64,000 nucleotides of DNA, from contig NC_054085.1 of the NCBI RefSeq assembly GCF_017562075.2, forward strand, positions 7,062,259 to 7,126,258, given 5' to 3'. Source of the stretch: Anopheles merus. Taxonomy: Eukaryota; Arthropoda; Insecta; Diptera; Culicidae. Below the pieces are notes generated by a model. It worked only from the letters and a program-made list of their open reading frames with translations, ran no database searches and was not told where the DNA came from. Positions 47,301 through 57,221 of this stretch are shown piece by piece. Position 1 is the first letter of the stretch. Each line of letters begins with the position of its first letter. The position numbers were made by a program, and so were the translations under genes.

Positions 47301-50300
47301 TGAGCGCTGACGACGGTCTAATCCAATTGACACTCGTACGATCGTACAGCTAAACGAATTTGATCGTTTAACGCTCGGTTGTTGCAGCACGAAAGTTTTG
47401 AGCGAACATGTAAACATTCCGGAACTCTAAGTCCATATCCATACTTCAATGAACGAGACTCTCCGCCGAGATGTGTCTGCCTGGGTACTTTTCCAACAAG
47501 GATCTGATCGCTATGGCAGACAAAACAGTGCACCACCAACGCGTGACGCCCCTTACGCTCGCCACTTCGTACCACGAGCGAAATTCCTTCGATCGATGCC
47601 AAGAGTATGGGGATGTTCAACATCACGTCTTGCCTCGGGTTCGAACACGGGGAGCATCGATTCATCGGGTGACATTCGTTGCAATCGCATGGTAGCAATT
47701 TTGGCGGTCAACAAACGGTCACTGTCGGGTTTTGTTGACACTTTGGACTTTCGGATGTGGGTGACTATGTGTGTGTCTGTGTACTCCCCCAAAACGATAC
47801 TCACGGTCAATTTAAGCCGAAGGAGTGCTTCTGTATCAGTGCGGTGAAAGTGCGCAGTTGTTTGCTTTCCTTCTGTTGACATCTAGTAGGGAGAGATCGT
47901 GAGTACTAAAAAGAAGACCATCGGATACAGTTTTATATTTTTTTCATTTGCATTGACACTTTGAAACAATTTACAGGGTTTGCTACGATTTATTGGTTGA
48001 TTTCCATTAATTTTTGGTTGGTTCCCATATTTTTTTTGGTGAGTTCCCACAATTTTTTGGCCGTTTCCCACAGCGTTTTTTTGGTTCAATTGTATTGACA
48101 TCCAATTGGACGATACCAATAAATTATGGGAACGAACCAAAAAGCTATGGGATACGATGAATAAATCGTGAGAAGAGCCAAAAAAATTATGGGAACCAAC
48201 AAATAAATCGTGGCAAACCCTGTAAAAGGCTTGACAAGTGCATTTTTATCACTTCCTGTTGTACGTGTTGAAATCAACGTTTTTAAATAAAGAAATATAC
48301 ATATTAATGAATTAAAACATCCAAATAGGTGCAGTAAAAATTCTATTTTTGATACTCAATGACTTTTCTTTCAGGACTATCGGAGTCCAATAACATTATT
48401 AAATAAACAAAATGAACTAGCAAGAATTTATTATTTCATTAGTTTTTATTCTACCAAAATTGCAAAGAGCAATATGAAAATAATGAGTTTTTTCTTAAAA
48501 TTAGCCTAAATTTTGAAAACAAAACAAACCCAAAAAAAACTATCTAAAATGTTGTTATTTGTATTTTTTTTTCAGATTTATGTTATTGTTAAAGTATTTA
48601 TTGAAAAACTGTTTACAGATTTCCGATAGAAGTTTGTCAATGTTTTGTAACAAGGGTCTTCAAACTATGGCCTGTGGGCTGCATGCGGCCCTGGAGAGCC
48701 TTGAATACGGCCCGCGATGACTTTGTAAAAGAAAAGTTTATTACTTTATCAAAATTTCAATGTTTACTTTTTCAATTTAAAATAGATCTTCAATAATAGA
48801 AAGTTGTACAATTTTGATACATTCAGTTGATATTTTTTCATTAAAAGGAGATTTAAACGATCATGAATCAGCTAAAGGTAACGTCAAAATGCTGCCCGCG
48901 AAGGGAAAAGACCTCTGGTTTAGAATAAAAGAATATGCATCAAAATTATTTACGTTTTTGCTGATATTGTTTAAGGTGTACTGGCCTCATGTTGTGACTT
49001 TAAATTCATCGTCGGTTTAGAACATAACGTAACTGATAAGAGTCCAATGTCAGTGATTAAACGAAATAAACGCAATTATTCAATAAAAACATTCGCCTCG
49101 TTAAAATGGCTTGTGAAAGTATGCGAAGCACCTGTACAAAGAAAAGAAACTCCTCATCCAAACGAGAAAAACACGATGCGTTTGATCCTACTAGAATAAC
49201 ATTCGATTTGTATAATTCGCTATATACTCGAAATTAGTACAGATTATGGTACAATTTTAATTGCTCATTATGTGATATTTTGCCTTTACTTGAACTTTCT
49301 TTTTCGAAGAGTATTTCACTTTCCTTTGAGTAATAGTTTTCCCCCCTTTTCTTTCCTTTGCAGACATTCCACCAGCGTTCCCGTACCGAGAGGTGGAAAT
49401 TAAGCGCGGCATCGATCCAAAACAGATATACGAGCTCAGCTCCGAGCTTGGCAGGTCAGTAACAAACCCAAGCTGGGATGGAGGTTGTGTGTGTATTACG
49501 TGGTGGTGGTTGTTGGCAGGTGGGCTAAAATTAGAACGCACCAGCAAAGCAAGCAAGTCGTGTTGTGGTTGCCACCGTCGCCATAGTCGCCGTCGTCGTC
49601 ACTAGCGCGTCGTCTGCCGTTAGCGTCGACACGGGATGGCGATTGTCCATCTTTCATCATCCGTTGACATGCTCTCGTGGCATCTACACCGCGCCTAAGC
49701 AGTCTGGCCGTGTGCGGGGTCATGTAGATTCCTTTCCCGGGTGAAGCCCCGGGTGGCAAGGGAAAAATATATCTGTGTGTGAGTGTGTGTGTGTGTAGAG
49801 GTAGAATGTTTTTCCATCCGCAATTGGTCGCGTCCACGAGTGTGACGCGACAGCGAAGAACGATGTCAGAGTGGCTGTTGAAGCACCTGTTAGTCTAGTA
49901 ATATAGGCAAAAAGAAGAAGAAAGGAGAGGGGAGCTGTGGCTGCTTAATCCCCGCTCGAATGGTTTCACCATGAGTCGCCATTGCCTGGGTGCACGTCCT
50001 CGTGCCGACGGGGTCAAATTAGTTGTCGGAGGGTTGGACTCACGTGGTAAGGCTATGTCTTTAACGTCTGCGCTGCTAAACGTGCCAGGACTGGTGCAAC
50101 GTATGATAGTTTTAGCGGTTAAGATTCTCGCAGCCAAAATAATACACCACGAATAGTGTTTCGCGATGTCAATGGTTGTGGCCACTCCCGCTGCAACAAC
50201 CTTCGATATGTTGCACGTGTAGCGATGTTAAAAGCAAAAGGCTTCCCGGTCTGATGAATAATACTTGCCAGCTTGCCAACTGTACCAGAAAACCACGTTA

Positions 50301-53300
50301 GGTGTTGGGAGCAGAAAATGGGGAAGAAAAACACAAACAACGTCGAAATCAATCGGAAGCTTGTGAGTAATTAGTGGACATTCCTGATTGAATGCGTCAT
50401 CGCTTATTAATGGTGCGTCCATTGATCATACGGTTATTATTAGAGAGGTTAACATGTTAAACAACCGGCAACTTGCTTCGGCTTTTGAGCTAAATTGAGC
50501 TTGTTTTGCTCCACGGGTAAGTGTCCCTTTTCGAGGCAGGCATCCTCTTGAGGCCGATTAATATATCATATTCGAGCAGTTCGAGCTTGAATCAATTTTT
50601 AGATGGTCTGGTCGTCTGGTCTAGTCGGCGTAATTTATTCATTAGCACGCCGCAGCAAAACGGAATGCGGTCCGTAGCCAAGCGAATCGGTAAATGACAG
50701 CTCGAAATATGTACTGTGAAAATGTCAAAATAAATTGATGTCGAGCAAATGGTTCAAAGCGCGGAGCAAACTGAAAGTCCCTACGAACAGTTGTTGCGTG
50801 TGGCAGCTGTAAGACAAGAATCACAGGTTGTTACTATTTACATGCAATTGGCCAAGTTGTTAACAGTTTTTTACGATCACAGGATTCAGTAGCTTGTTAA
50901 GTGCAACACTTACCCGACCATCATTAACCGCTATTGCTTTCTTGGTTCTGTGTTCGGCAGGGGAAAGTTCGGCGTAGTCTACAAATGCAAGGAAAAGTCG
51001 ACCGGCGTCCGTCTGGCGGCCAAATTCATCCAGATCGTAAAGAAGGGCGACCGGCGCAACATCGAGCGCGAGGTACACATGATGAACGTGCTACACCACT
51101 CGAAGATCGCTCAGCTGTACGCGGCGTACGAGTTCGATCGTACCTTCTGCGTCATGATGGAGCTGTAAGTAGCACCGACGGTCCGAACGGGGACGGGGCG
51201 ATCGTTTCAATCGATCTAAATACACCTACACTAACCTTCCTTCTTTTTCCTTTTCTATATTTCTACCAGCGTGGAGGGCGGCGAACTGTTCGATCGAGTG
51301 CTGGACGAAAAGTTCGTGCTGACCGAGAAGGCGTGCTCGATCTTTATGCGCCAGATCTGCGATGCGGTCGCGTACATCCACGGCAATAACATCATCCATC
51401 TCGACATGAAGCCGGAGAACATACTCTGCCTGACGGAGAGCGGCAACCGGATCAAGATCATCGATTTCGGGCTGGCGCGCGAGTACGACCCAGACAACAA
51501 GCTGCAGGTGCTGTTCGGGACGCCCGAGTTTGTCGCCCCGGAGGTGGTCAACTTTGAGGCGATCTCGTTCGCCACGGACATGTGGAGCGTTGGCGTGATC
51601 GCTTACGTGCTGTGAGTGTTGCTGGTTGAAGATGCACATGAAATTGGTTGATTAAAAACGTACCCTTTTGCAGAGTTTCCGGACTTTCACCGTTTGCCGG
51701 TGAGGATGACATTCAGACGATGGGCAACATAACGATTGGAAGATACGATTTCTTGGATGAAGCGTTCGACAACGTTTCAGAGGAAGCGATCGACTTCATC
51801 AACCGGTGTTTGGTTAAGGAACAAAAGTATGCAGAAGCGATGTTACAGCAATGTCAATTCATTAACACTGTGTACTATCCTTCCAGGGAGCGTTTGACAG
51901 CGGAAGATGCGCTCAAACACAAGTGGATCAAGCGGAAACCCCAATACCATCCAACGAATCGGCGACCATCGCTCACCAACAGCTTCAAGCCGATTCTGCT
52001 GGAAAGCAACAACAACAGTAGTAATGTGACGGTAGGCGACAAGCTCGTACGACTCAAGCCTGATTCGAAACCCGCTAGTCCCACTCCACACTCACAATTG
52101 CACTGCATCTCTCTCTCTCTCTCTCTTTGCTCTTTACAGAACGCCGAAATTGCTAAGGACAATCTGAAGGAGCTGGTAGGCAAGTGGGACGAAACGCCCA
52201 ACAATCGGTACGCGTTCGAGCAGGACACGGAGAACATTATTGCGCCGTCCGGCGAAACCGTACAGCTGCGACGGCCCACGCTACCGGAGCTGGCTGGGCT
52301 AGCGAACGGCAGCAACACGTCCGGGAGCCGGAGGGGCAGCATAGCGCGAGGTTAGTCGGCAAACCGCACGTGACCCGTTTGCGTAGCGCATAGTTTTGTG
52401 GCTCCATTTTTTTTTATTGTTCGTTCCGTTCAGCTAAATGGCACTCTTGAGGGTGTAGAAATGTGCTGAGGGTTAAAGTATTGTTTGACGCCTAGCTTGC
52501 AAAGAAGGGGAAAGGTATCGTTGGCTAAATTTGCTACCAAGCGGTGCCGATTAGCTGTTTGAAATGGATATTTCGTTATTTGTTTACATTTTGGCAACAT
52601 ATTTGGCAACAAAAGAACTCTAAACGACTGTCCTCATTCAAGTACATTCACATCGTCATTATCAATGTCATTATCACTATCATCATCACCATCAAAGGCA
52701 GTATATGCGCAGTTCGAATGAAGCGACATTATTTTCTACAGCAAGCGGCCCAATCAACTAACACCAAAAAGCACGTGCATTGGCGATAAAGCACTAAACT
52801 AAATACACATTTCCACTTCCATAAGCTCACCACTGCCTTTTTGTCACATTTAAACAACAGCAGATTCCTTCATACGACCGTCACCCTCCGATTAGTACAG
52901 CTCTACCACTCCGAATCCATTTTTAACTGGTCTTTATCTTTTTCCATCTTTCTATTCCCCGTTTCCTCCGTTTCGATCCCATATCCAATTTGGTTTCCGT
53001 CCAACGGTGTCGGTTCGGGTCGGTCGGTACAATGATAATGATGTTTTGCATTCCCGCACAGACCGGGACAGTAAATTGAGTATATTGTTCCCGCTCTAGA
53101 GCTAGAGATACTTTACGCCCTACCTGCCCTATAGTTTCATTAGTTTTCCTCGAAGCTCACACGAAGCTGTCGCTTAAAGTTAGTTAGCATCTAGGGTACG
53201 ATTCGGCTCGATGTAAATATAAACGTACTAAAATAAAGCAAAAACACTCCACGTGCCGACACCAGCCGAGACGCAAGCTTACGATCGCAACGCGGAACGA

Positions 53301-56150
53301 CGTAGTACCTTCGCTCCACAAACTGACGACGACGACCACTGAACGACTGGGCAGGAAATGGAAATGTAAATGATAGTTGATAGTATTTTAGACCCTACAC
53401 CCTGTGACCAACTTCCTCATGCAATGTGTTCTCCCTTTTATTGCGTTCACCATCCACTCCGATTTGCCGGTAACAATTGTGTTTTGCCGTGGTTTTCTTT
53501 TGACCGTATGGCTAACTAACATGACCATCCAGTTTGAGTTTGACCGAGCAGTAGTTTACCCTTAAAGAGTAGAGTGCATTATGTTATATTTTTTTTAGCG
53601 GTTTTGCATTGCCACTTATCTTTAAACCATTCCTTTGCGAACTTTTTAAAATCCGTTGCAACAACATTGACTTTTGGAAGATTTAAAGCCATTGGGAAAT
53701 TCAATCTAATCGCTCCACCCTTATTCGTCGTCCATTCTCAATGTGTTCAACTTAAAAAGCACATTCGCCTATATTTTTGCTTATATTCGGTGCTTATGAA
53801 TTCTTCGCTTTCTTTTCCCTCCCTTTACGTGTCTCTAACTTACCGCTTCGTGGATGATTTCTTCGAAAATGCTTTTAATGCGTTCGCTGTGTCGATCACA
53901 CTAAAAAAAAACGCTGATGATGCTGATGATAATGATGATGATGGTGATAATGCTGCAATAGCTTGCCGTAAGCGAATGGATCTGCAAGCGGCGTCACCGG
54001 AGCTGCTAAACGAGAGTTAGAACCCCATATACTTAAGAAAACGCATATTCCGCGCGTAAAAAACAATGGTGCGCAACGGTACCTAGAGTTAAATATGTGT
54101 GTATTTGTGTTTTAGTAATTCACGCTTTGCATGCATCCTAGTAGATCGCCGCTGCTGTACAAAGCATCTAATATTTCGCTCTTTGCTACGTTTTGCTATT
54201 TCTTCTATATAACGTGTCGCATATGTAGTAGCCCTCGACGTGAATGAAGACGCAGAGAGTAACGCCGAAAATGAAGCACCGAATCAGGGTAGCGATTCGA
54301 ACTACAATGTCCATCGCCGTTACGACGAGCAGCAAACGAAGCACCAGCAACACCACTACGATCCGGATAAACCACCAATAGTGCTGGAGTTGACGCAACA
54401 AACAAAAGCTGAAGCAGAAGAGTCGATCGCATCCGACAGCTTGCCGCTCTCAACTAACACTTTGCCGGCTACTAATAGCGAGCGATTTGACAGCTGTCAG
54501 CGCAGTGTGAAGTCTAACAGCACCCGCTACGATGAGGCACCTGCGGTACAGGGTGGTAACGCAGCTGGTGGTGGTAGTAGTAGAAGTATTTGCAGTAGTG
54601 ATAGTAATGGCAGTATTAGTAGCTATAGTAGCTTAGAGGAAGGAGCGCCTACTGCTAACCAGCAAATGCCAGCTTGCGCAAATACCGACGGTGGTCTTGA
54701 GCCGGCATCAAAGACCATCGTCATCGTCGTCCAGCAGCCGCATCCCGTCCCAAACTCATCCCCACACACCAACAACACGCACACTGATACAATCGCATCC
54801 AACGGACGGCCAAACCGTACGTCCGTGTCGTCCGATTTCCTTTCCGCAGATAGTGACTCTGTTGCGTCCTCCTGTGACACCACGGCAAGCGTGTGCACGG
54901 ATCCGGCCCCATCCCCAACAACAACATCACTACACCTTCTACACCCAGCGTCACCTGCCCAACCGAACCCACCACGGACCGTCGGGTCCGCGGGTGATGG
55001 TGACGCGGTGACCGATACACACCGGGACAAGGTACGTGACGATTTGCGCAAACTTTCCGATTTACTAAAGCTTTCCCTCACGAACGTGAAGGCACTGGAT
55101 GGAGTGGAGCAGTCGGCACCGAACGCACCGACCGTCACCACACCGACAACCCCCGCACCTGCCCTCGAGCTGGACAGTGAGCTGGAGAGTCTCAAGTCGA
55201 AGGTGAACACGATCCGCACCTCCCGGGCGCAGAACAAGCTGAATGAGCTGGCCCAGCGGCCCGATTTCCTCGCGAACGATCCGTTCAAGTTGCCTACGTT
55301 CCGGTTCCTTCCCAAATCGATCAGCCTCTGCAACGAAGATTCGGTGTTCAAGGAGAACTATACGAAGTTTTGCGATCGTAACGCGTCTGGCAGGTTATCG
55401 CGCGAACAGTCGCAGGAGACGACGGTAAGCGAAAAGGTAGACACAGTCGGTACAATTGTACGCAAGAAGTCGACCATGTCATCAACGACGAAGAAGAAGA
55501 AAGATCCAGAAGGAGCGGCCACGGCGACGACGACGACCACAACCACTACGTCCTTCTCGAGTACACCCTCGGGAAAGATCGCTTCCACTACTACGGTGCG
55601 CAAAACGATCGTTAAACAGCAGAAGATTGTAGTGGAAGATGCGAGTTCGAGTGTGACGACTGTCGGGACCTCCGAGAGCAGTAGATCGAGATCGATCGTA
55701 CCAACCAAGAGTCTCGATGTGTCATCATCGTCAACGGCATCGGACAGCAGCAAGATAACGCATTCAGCTTCAATCAAGCGTACCAAGTTTCGCGTCAATC
55801 AGCTCAGCAGTCGAGATGTGCCAGTGGCGATCAACTCTGTCGCACGGCGCTATCTCGAGCGGAGTGGTGTACAGGATGATCTTTCCACGTCGGCCGCCAG
55901 ACTGCCCCGTACGCTCAGCCCCACCGGCCCGGGTCAGACCACGCTCGACGACACGGTGACGGCGAACAATCTGCGCAACAGTGCGCTACGACTGCGCAGC
56001 TCGGTTTCGGTGGACTGGGATGCGATGGAGGCGGTCGAAAATCGATCGATGAAGACGATCAATACCTTCCTGAAGCGGCACGCGGTAGCCAGTTCGGCCG
56101 TGAAACAGATCCAGGCACAGCTAGAGGCAACCATTACGACGCACAAGTAG
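40269..56150 (+). CDS. sqa: Myosin light chain kinase-like Ser/Thr kinase (sqa type), about 1032 aa
   Basis: The gene resembles Drosophila spaghetti-squash activator, which phosphorylates the non-muscle myosin regulatory light chain and acts with Atg1 in autophagy. Eight coding exons sum to 3099 nt in frame. The kinase domain covers about residues 35-289: GRGKFGVVYK (P-loop, 41-50), Lys-63, HLDMKPEN (153-160, with the Leu typical of MLCK and titin-type kinases in place of Arg), DFG 175-177, APE 199-201 and ALKHKWI 284-289. There are no Ig or fibronectin domains and no obvious calmodulin-binding helix, which separates it from Stretchin-Mlck. The long tail (about 394-1032) is Ser/Thr-rich, with a conserved-looking block near LAQRPDFLANDPFKLPTF and a short helical end. 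I do not recognise the tail. Two introns lack stops and keep frame if retained. Confidence 0.85.
44304..44357. repeat. (CA)n microsatellite
   Basis: An essentially perfect CA run of about 54 bp. Confidence 0.95.
45301..45630 (+). repeat. Dispersed repeat, copy A
   Basis: Two blocks, ATTTTTCGATCGAAAA..GATAGGAGCTTACG (45301-45336) and the stretch 45539-45630 ending GAATTTTTGTAGCATAG, recur in the same order and orientation at 58240-58275 and 58727-58818. The second block keeps most positions over about 90 bp. This copy is a shortened or decayed relative of the TIR-bounded element at 58237-58946. Confidence 0.55.
46096..46307 (-). mobile_element. 5'-truncated non-LTR retrotransposon 3' end (copy 2)
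   Basis: Read on the minus strand, this 212-bp insertion encodes the C-terminus of a non-LTR reverse transcriptase polyprotein (RPKLRWQDGVEASAI, then RDRERFRTLLRRAKTAKRL, stop). That is the typical R-P-K-x-R-W end of such proteins. It closes with a short spacer and a (TAAG)n tail. A 9-bp duplication, GGAACATTA, flanks it at 46087-46095 and 46308-46316. It is the longest of three copies in the window. Confidence 0.75.
47972..48224. mobile_element. Fold-back (MITE-like) element, copy A
   Basis: Its ends read TACAGGGTTTGCTACGATTT and, inverted, TACAGGGTTTGCCACGATTT. Each arm holds about four degenerate units of 21-22 nt with core TTCCCA followed by T-rich sequence and TTTGG. The right arm repeats them inverted (CCAAAAAATTATGGGAA). 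The whole element can therefore fold into one long imperfect hairpin. It has no coding capacity. A TA at each tip may be the target duplication. Confidence 0.75.
48651..48731. mobile_element. Candidate hAT-type element end
   Basis: CAAGGGTCTTCAAACTATGG, followed by CCTGTGGGCTGCATGCGGCCC, resembles the ends of hAT-family transposons (CAGGGGTC..CAAACT..GGCC..GGCC patterns). The GC-rich strip stands alone in AT-rich DNA. No partner end or transposase was found. The 68-codon frame at 48814-49020 next to it is not recognisable. Confidence 0.35.
49364..49454 (+). CDS. sqa: sqa coding exon 2
   Basis: The acceptor is CTTTCCTTTGCAG. It encodes IPPAFPYREVEIKRGIDPK and YELSSELG, leading into the P-loop. 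The donor is GTCAGT after two bases of Arg-42. Confidence 0.85.
49455..50960 (+). other. sqa: sqa intron 2 (1.5 kb)
   Basis: From GTCAGT to TGTTCGGCAG. No repeat or nested gene was recognised. A short GT-rich run lies at 49775-49797. Confidence 0.75.
50961..51164 (+). CDS. sqa: sqa coding exon 3
   Basis: The acceptor is TGTTCGGCAG. It encodes the glycine-rich loop, catalytic Lys-63 and the first kinase lobe up to FCVMMEL. The donor is GTAAGT. Confidence 0.9.
51270..51611 (+). CDS. sqa: sqa coding exon 4
   Basis: The acceptor is ATTTCTACCAG. It encodes VEGGELFDRVL, the catalytic loop HLDMKPEN, DFG and APE motifs, ending in VGVIAYVL. The donor is GTGAGT. Confidence 0.92.
51674..51826 (+). CDS. 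sqa: sqa coding exon 5
   Basis: The acceptor is CCCTTTTGCAG. It encodes VSGLSPFAGEDDIQTMGNI to INRCLVKEQ. The donor GTATGC leaves two bases of a Lys codon. The next intron is 60 nt with no stop codon. Confidence 0.88.
51887..52031 (+). CDS. sqa: sqa coding exon 6
   Basis: The acceptor is CCTTCCAG. It encodes KERLTAEDALKHKWIKRK, the end of the kinase domain, and a basic Ser-rich segment. The chosen donor is GTAGGC at 52032. An alternative donor, GTACGA at 52047, adds five residues and also keeps frame. Confidence 0.7.
52140..52350 (+). CDS. sqa: sqa coding exon 7
   Basis: The acceptor follows a long (TC)n tract, TTTGCTCTTTACAG. It encodes NAEIAKDNLKELVGKWDET to GSRRGSIAR. The donor GTTAGT at 52351 leaves one base. 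Without splicing on either side the frame would still run from 51887 into this exon. Confidence 0.8.
52351..54231 (+). other. sqa: sqa last intron (1.9 kb), possible alternative 3' exon inside
   Basis: The intron lies between GTTAGT and a tandem TAGTAG acceptor at 54226-54231. It contains AATAAA near 53230 and the candidate short exon at 53962-54020. No repeat family was recognised. Confidence 0.6.
53962..54020 (+). CDS. sqa: Candidate alternative terminal exon of sqa
   Basis: After a CAATAG acceptor the sequence is in the right phase for exon 7 and reads ACRKRMDLQAASPELLNES then TAG, giving a much shorter protein of about 412 residues. The sequence is GC-rich compared with its surroundings. 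The acceptor lacks a pyrimidine tract (GATGAT repeats precede it), so use is doubtful. Confidence 0.3.
54232..56150 (+). CDS. sqa: sqa coding exon 8 (terminal, large)
   Basis: The acceptor is TATGTAGTAG; using the first TAG instead adds one Val. The exon encodes about 639 residues beginning LDVNEDAESNAENEAP. It is rich in Ser and Thr with simple runs (a GATAGTAATGGCAGTATTAG-type stretch and a Thr run near 55520-55560), and ends QIQAQLEATITTHK. The frame is open through 1.9 kb, against AT-rich flanks. Confidence 0.75.
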
Positions 56151-56580
56151 GATGGACGGATTCCTCTGCTCACAATCAGGGTGTTTGAGAGGGTGTTCGA
56201 TAGCAATGAGATGATTGTACATACAATACGCACCCTCTTTTCTATACGCCATGTGTATTTATACGTAGCTTTACTTATCGGTGATGTAAGCAGTAGCGAA
56301 GCGATGCAGTTTCAGTGTTAGCATATTTTTGTATAGATCACACACGATTGTAGGAGGTAATAGTTATGGAGAAAAGAAGAGGAAAGTCAAAAAACGCTGT
56401 AGTGCCTTATCGCACTAAGTGTGATTAGGTAGAGAGTATGTAGCTTTCAATTCAAAGTGAATCACATAGGATGGGAAAACAATGCAGAGAGAATTCTGAT
56501 ACTCTACGCTATCTTCGTAAGGGGTACGTCAATGTTGCTCTGTAAATGTAAGTAAAATCAATTTAAAATATGGATATTGA

Positions 56581-56586
56581 AATAAA
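56581..56586 (+). terminator. sqa: Polyadenylation signal of sqa
   Basis: AATAAA about 430 nt after the stop codon; it is the first canonical signal downstream. Confidence 0.5.
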
Positions 56587-56605
56587 GAATATACGTAAAA
56601 TTAAA

Positions 56606-56972
56606 CTCTCCACAAGTGATTAATGCAATTAATATACCAAGTATCTAAGTATATACCGAACCAATGCACAAATCATTGTTCAGAGCAATGAACTCCCTTC
56701 TTTTTCTAAAGAACATGCGGTCAAACACATTTCATCATTGTCCACTGTTGTGCTTATTCCTAAGGTAAGACATATTAAGTAAAGGTGTTGAATATACCGT
56801 ATTTTAGCGTGCATAACAATTCTCTTTAAGGTCGAAACCAAGGACCAACATTAGATAAAGGGGGTCGTCATATACGGGGAGTAGCTTTTTGAATACACCT
56901 TCGACATGTAGCGGAATTTGGAGAAAGTGTGCCACCTTAAGTACTTCATGTTATAACTCACTAAAACTTGTT
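56606..56972. other. AT-rich stretch downstream of sqa
   Basis: Nothing recognised. Confidence 0.4.
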
Positions 56973-57221
56973 TACAGGGTTTCCTACGGTTTATTGGTCA
57001 GTTCCCATAATTTTTTGGTGCGTTCCCACGATTTTTTGGTCGTATCTCATAGATTTTTAATTCGTTCCCATAATTTATTGGTATTTTCCGATTGGATATC
57101 AATACAGTTAGACCAAAAAATTGTGGGAAACGACCAAAAAATCATGGGAACGCTCCAAAAAAATATGGAAACTAACCAAAAATTGATGGGAACCAACCAA
57201 TAAATCGTGAGAAACCCTGTA
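56973..57221. mobile_element. Fold-back (MITE-like) element, copy B
   Basis: This is the same family as 47972-48224. The ends are TACAGGGTTTCCTACGGTTT and, inverted, TACAGGGTTTCTCACGATTT. Four TTCCCA-centred units of about 21 nt lie in each arm. On the plus strand they translate as a seven-residue repeat (SSHNFLV, RSHDFLV, VSHRFLI, RSHNLLV), which reflects the 21-nt period and not a real protein. It is 249 bp against 253 bp for copy A. Confidence 0.75.

Larger units (their letters stand above)
40303..49363 (+). other. sqa: 9.1-kb first coding intron of sqa, repeat-rich
   Basis: It runs from GTAAGT to CCTTTGCAG. It contains a CA microsatellite, a dispersed repeat (45301-45630), a truncated non-LTR element, a fold-back element and a hAT-like end. 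A GC-balanced block at 46900-47880 has open frames on both strands, none recognisable. A nested gene was not found. Confidence 0.7.

Noticed and set aside
54623..55351. 242-codon open frame on the minus strand
   Set aside because: It is the antisense shadow of the large sqa exon, Ser- and Val-rich only because the sense strand is Thr- and Asp-rich.
40269..56150. Assignment of the kinase to Stretchin-Mlck or a DAP kinase
   Set aside because: No Ig or fibronectin domains upstream, no ankyrin or death domain downstream, and no clear calmodulin-binding helix after the kinase domain.
56889..57203. 104-codon frame with a seven-residue repeat
   Set aside because: The repeat is the 21-nt module of the fold-back element, not a repeat protein.
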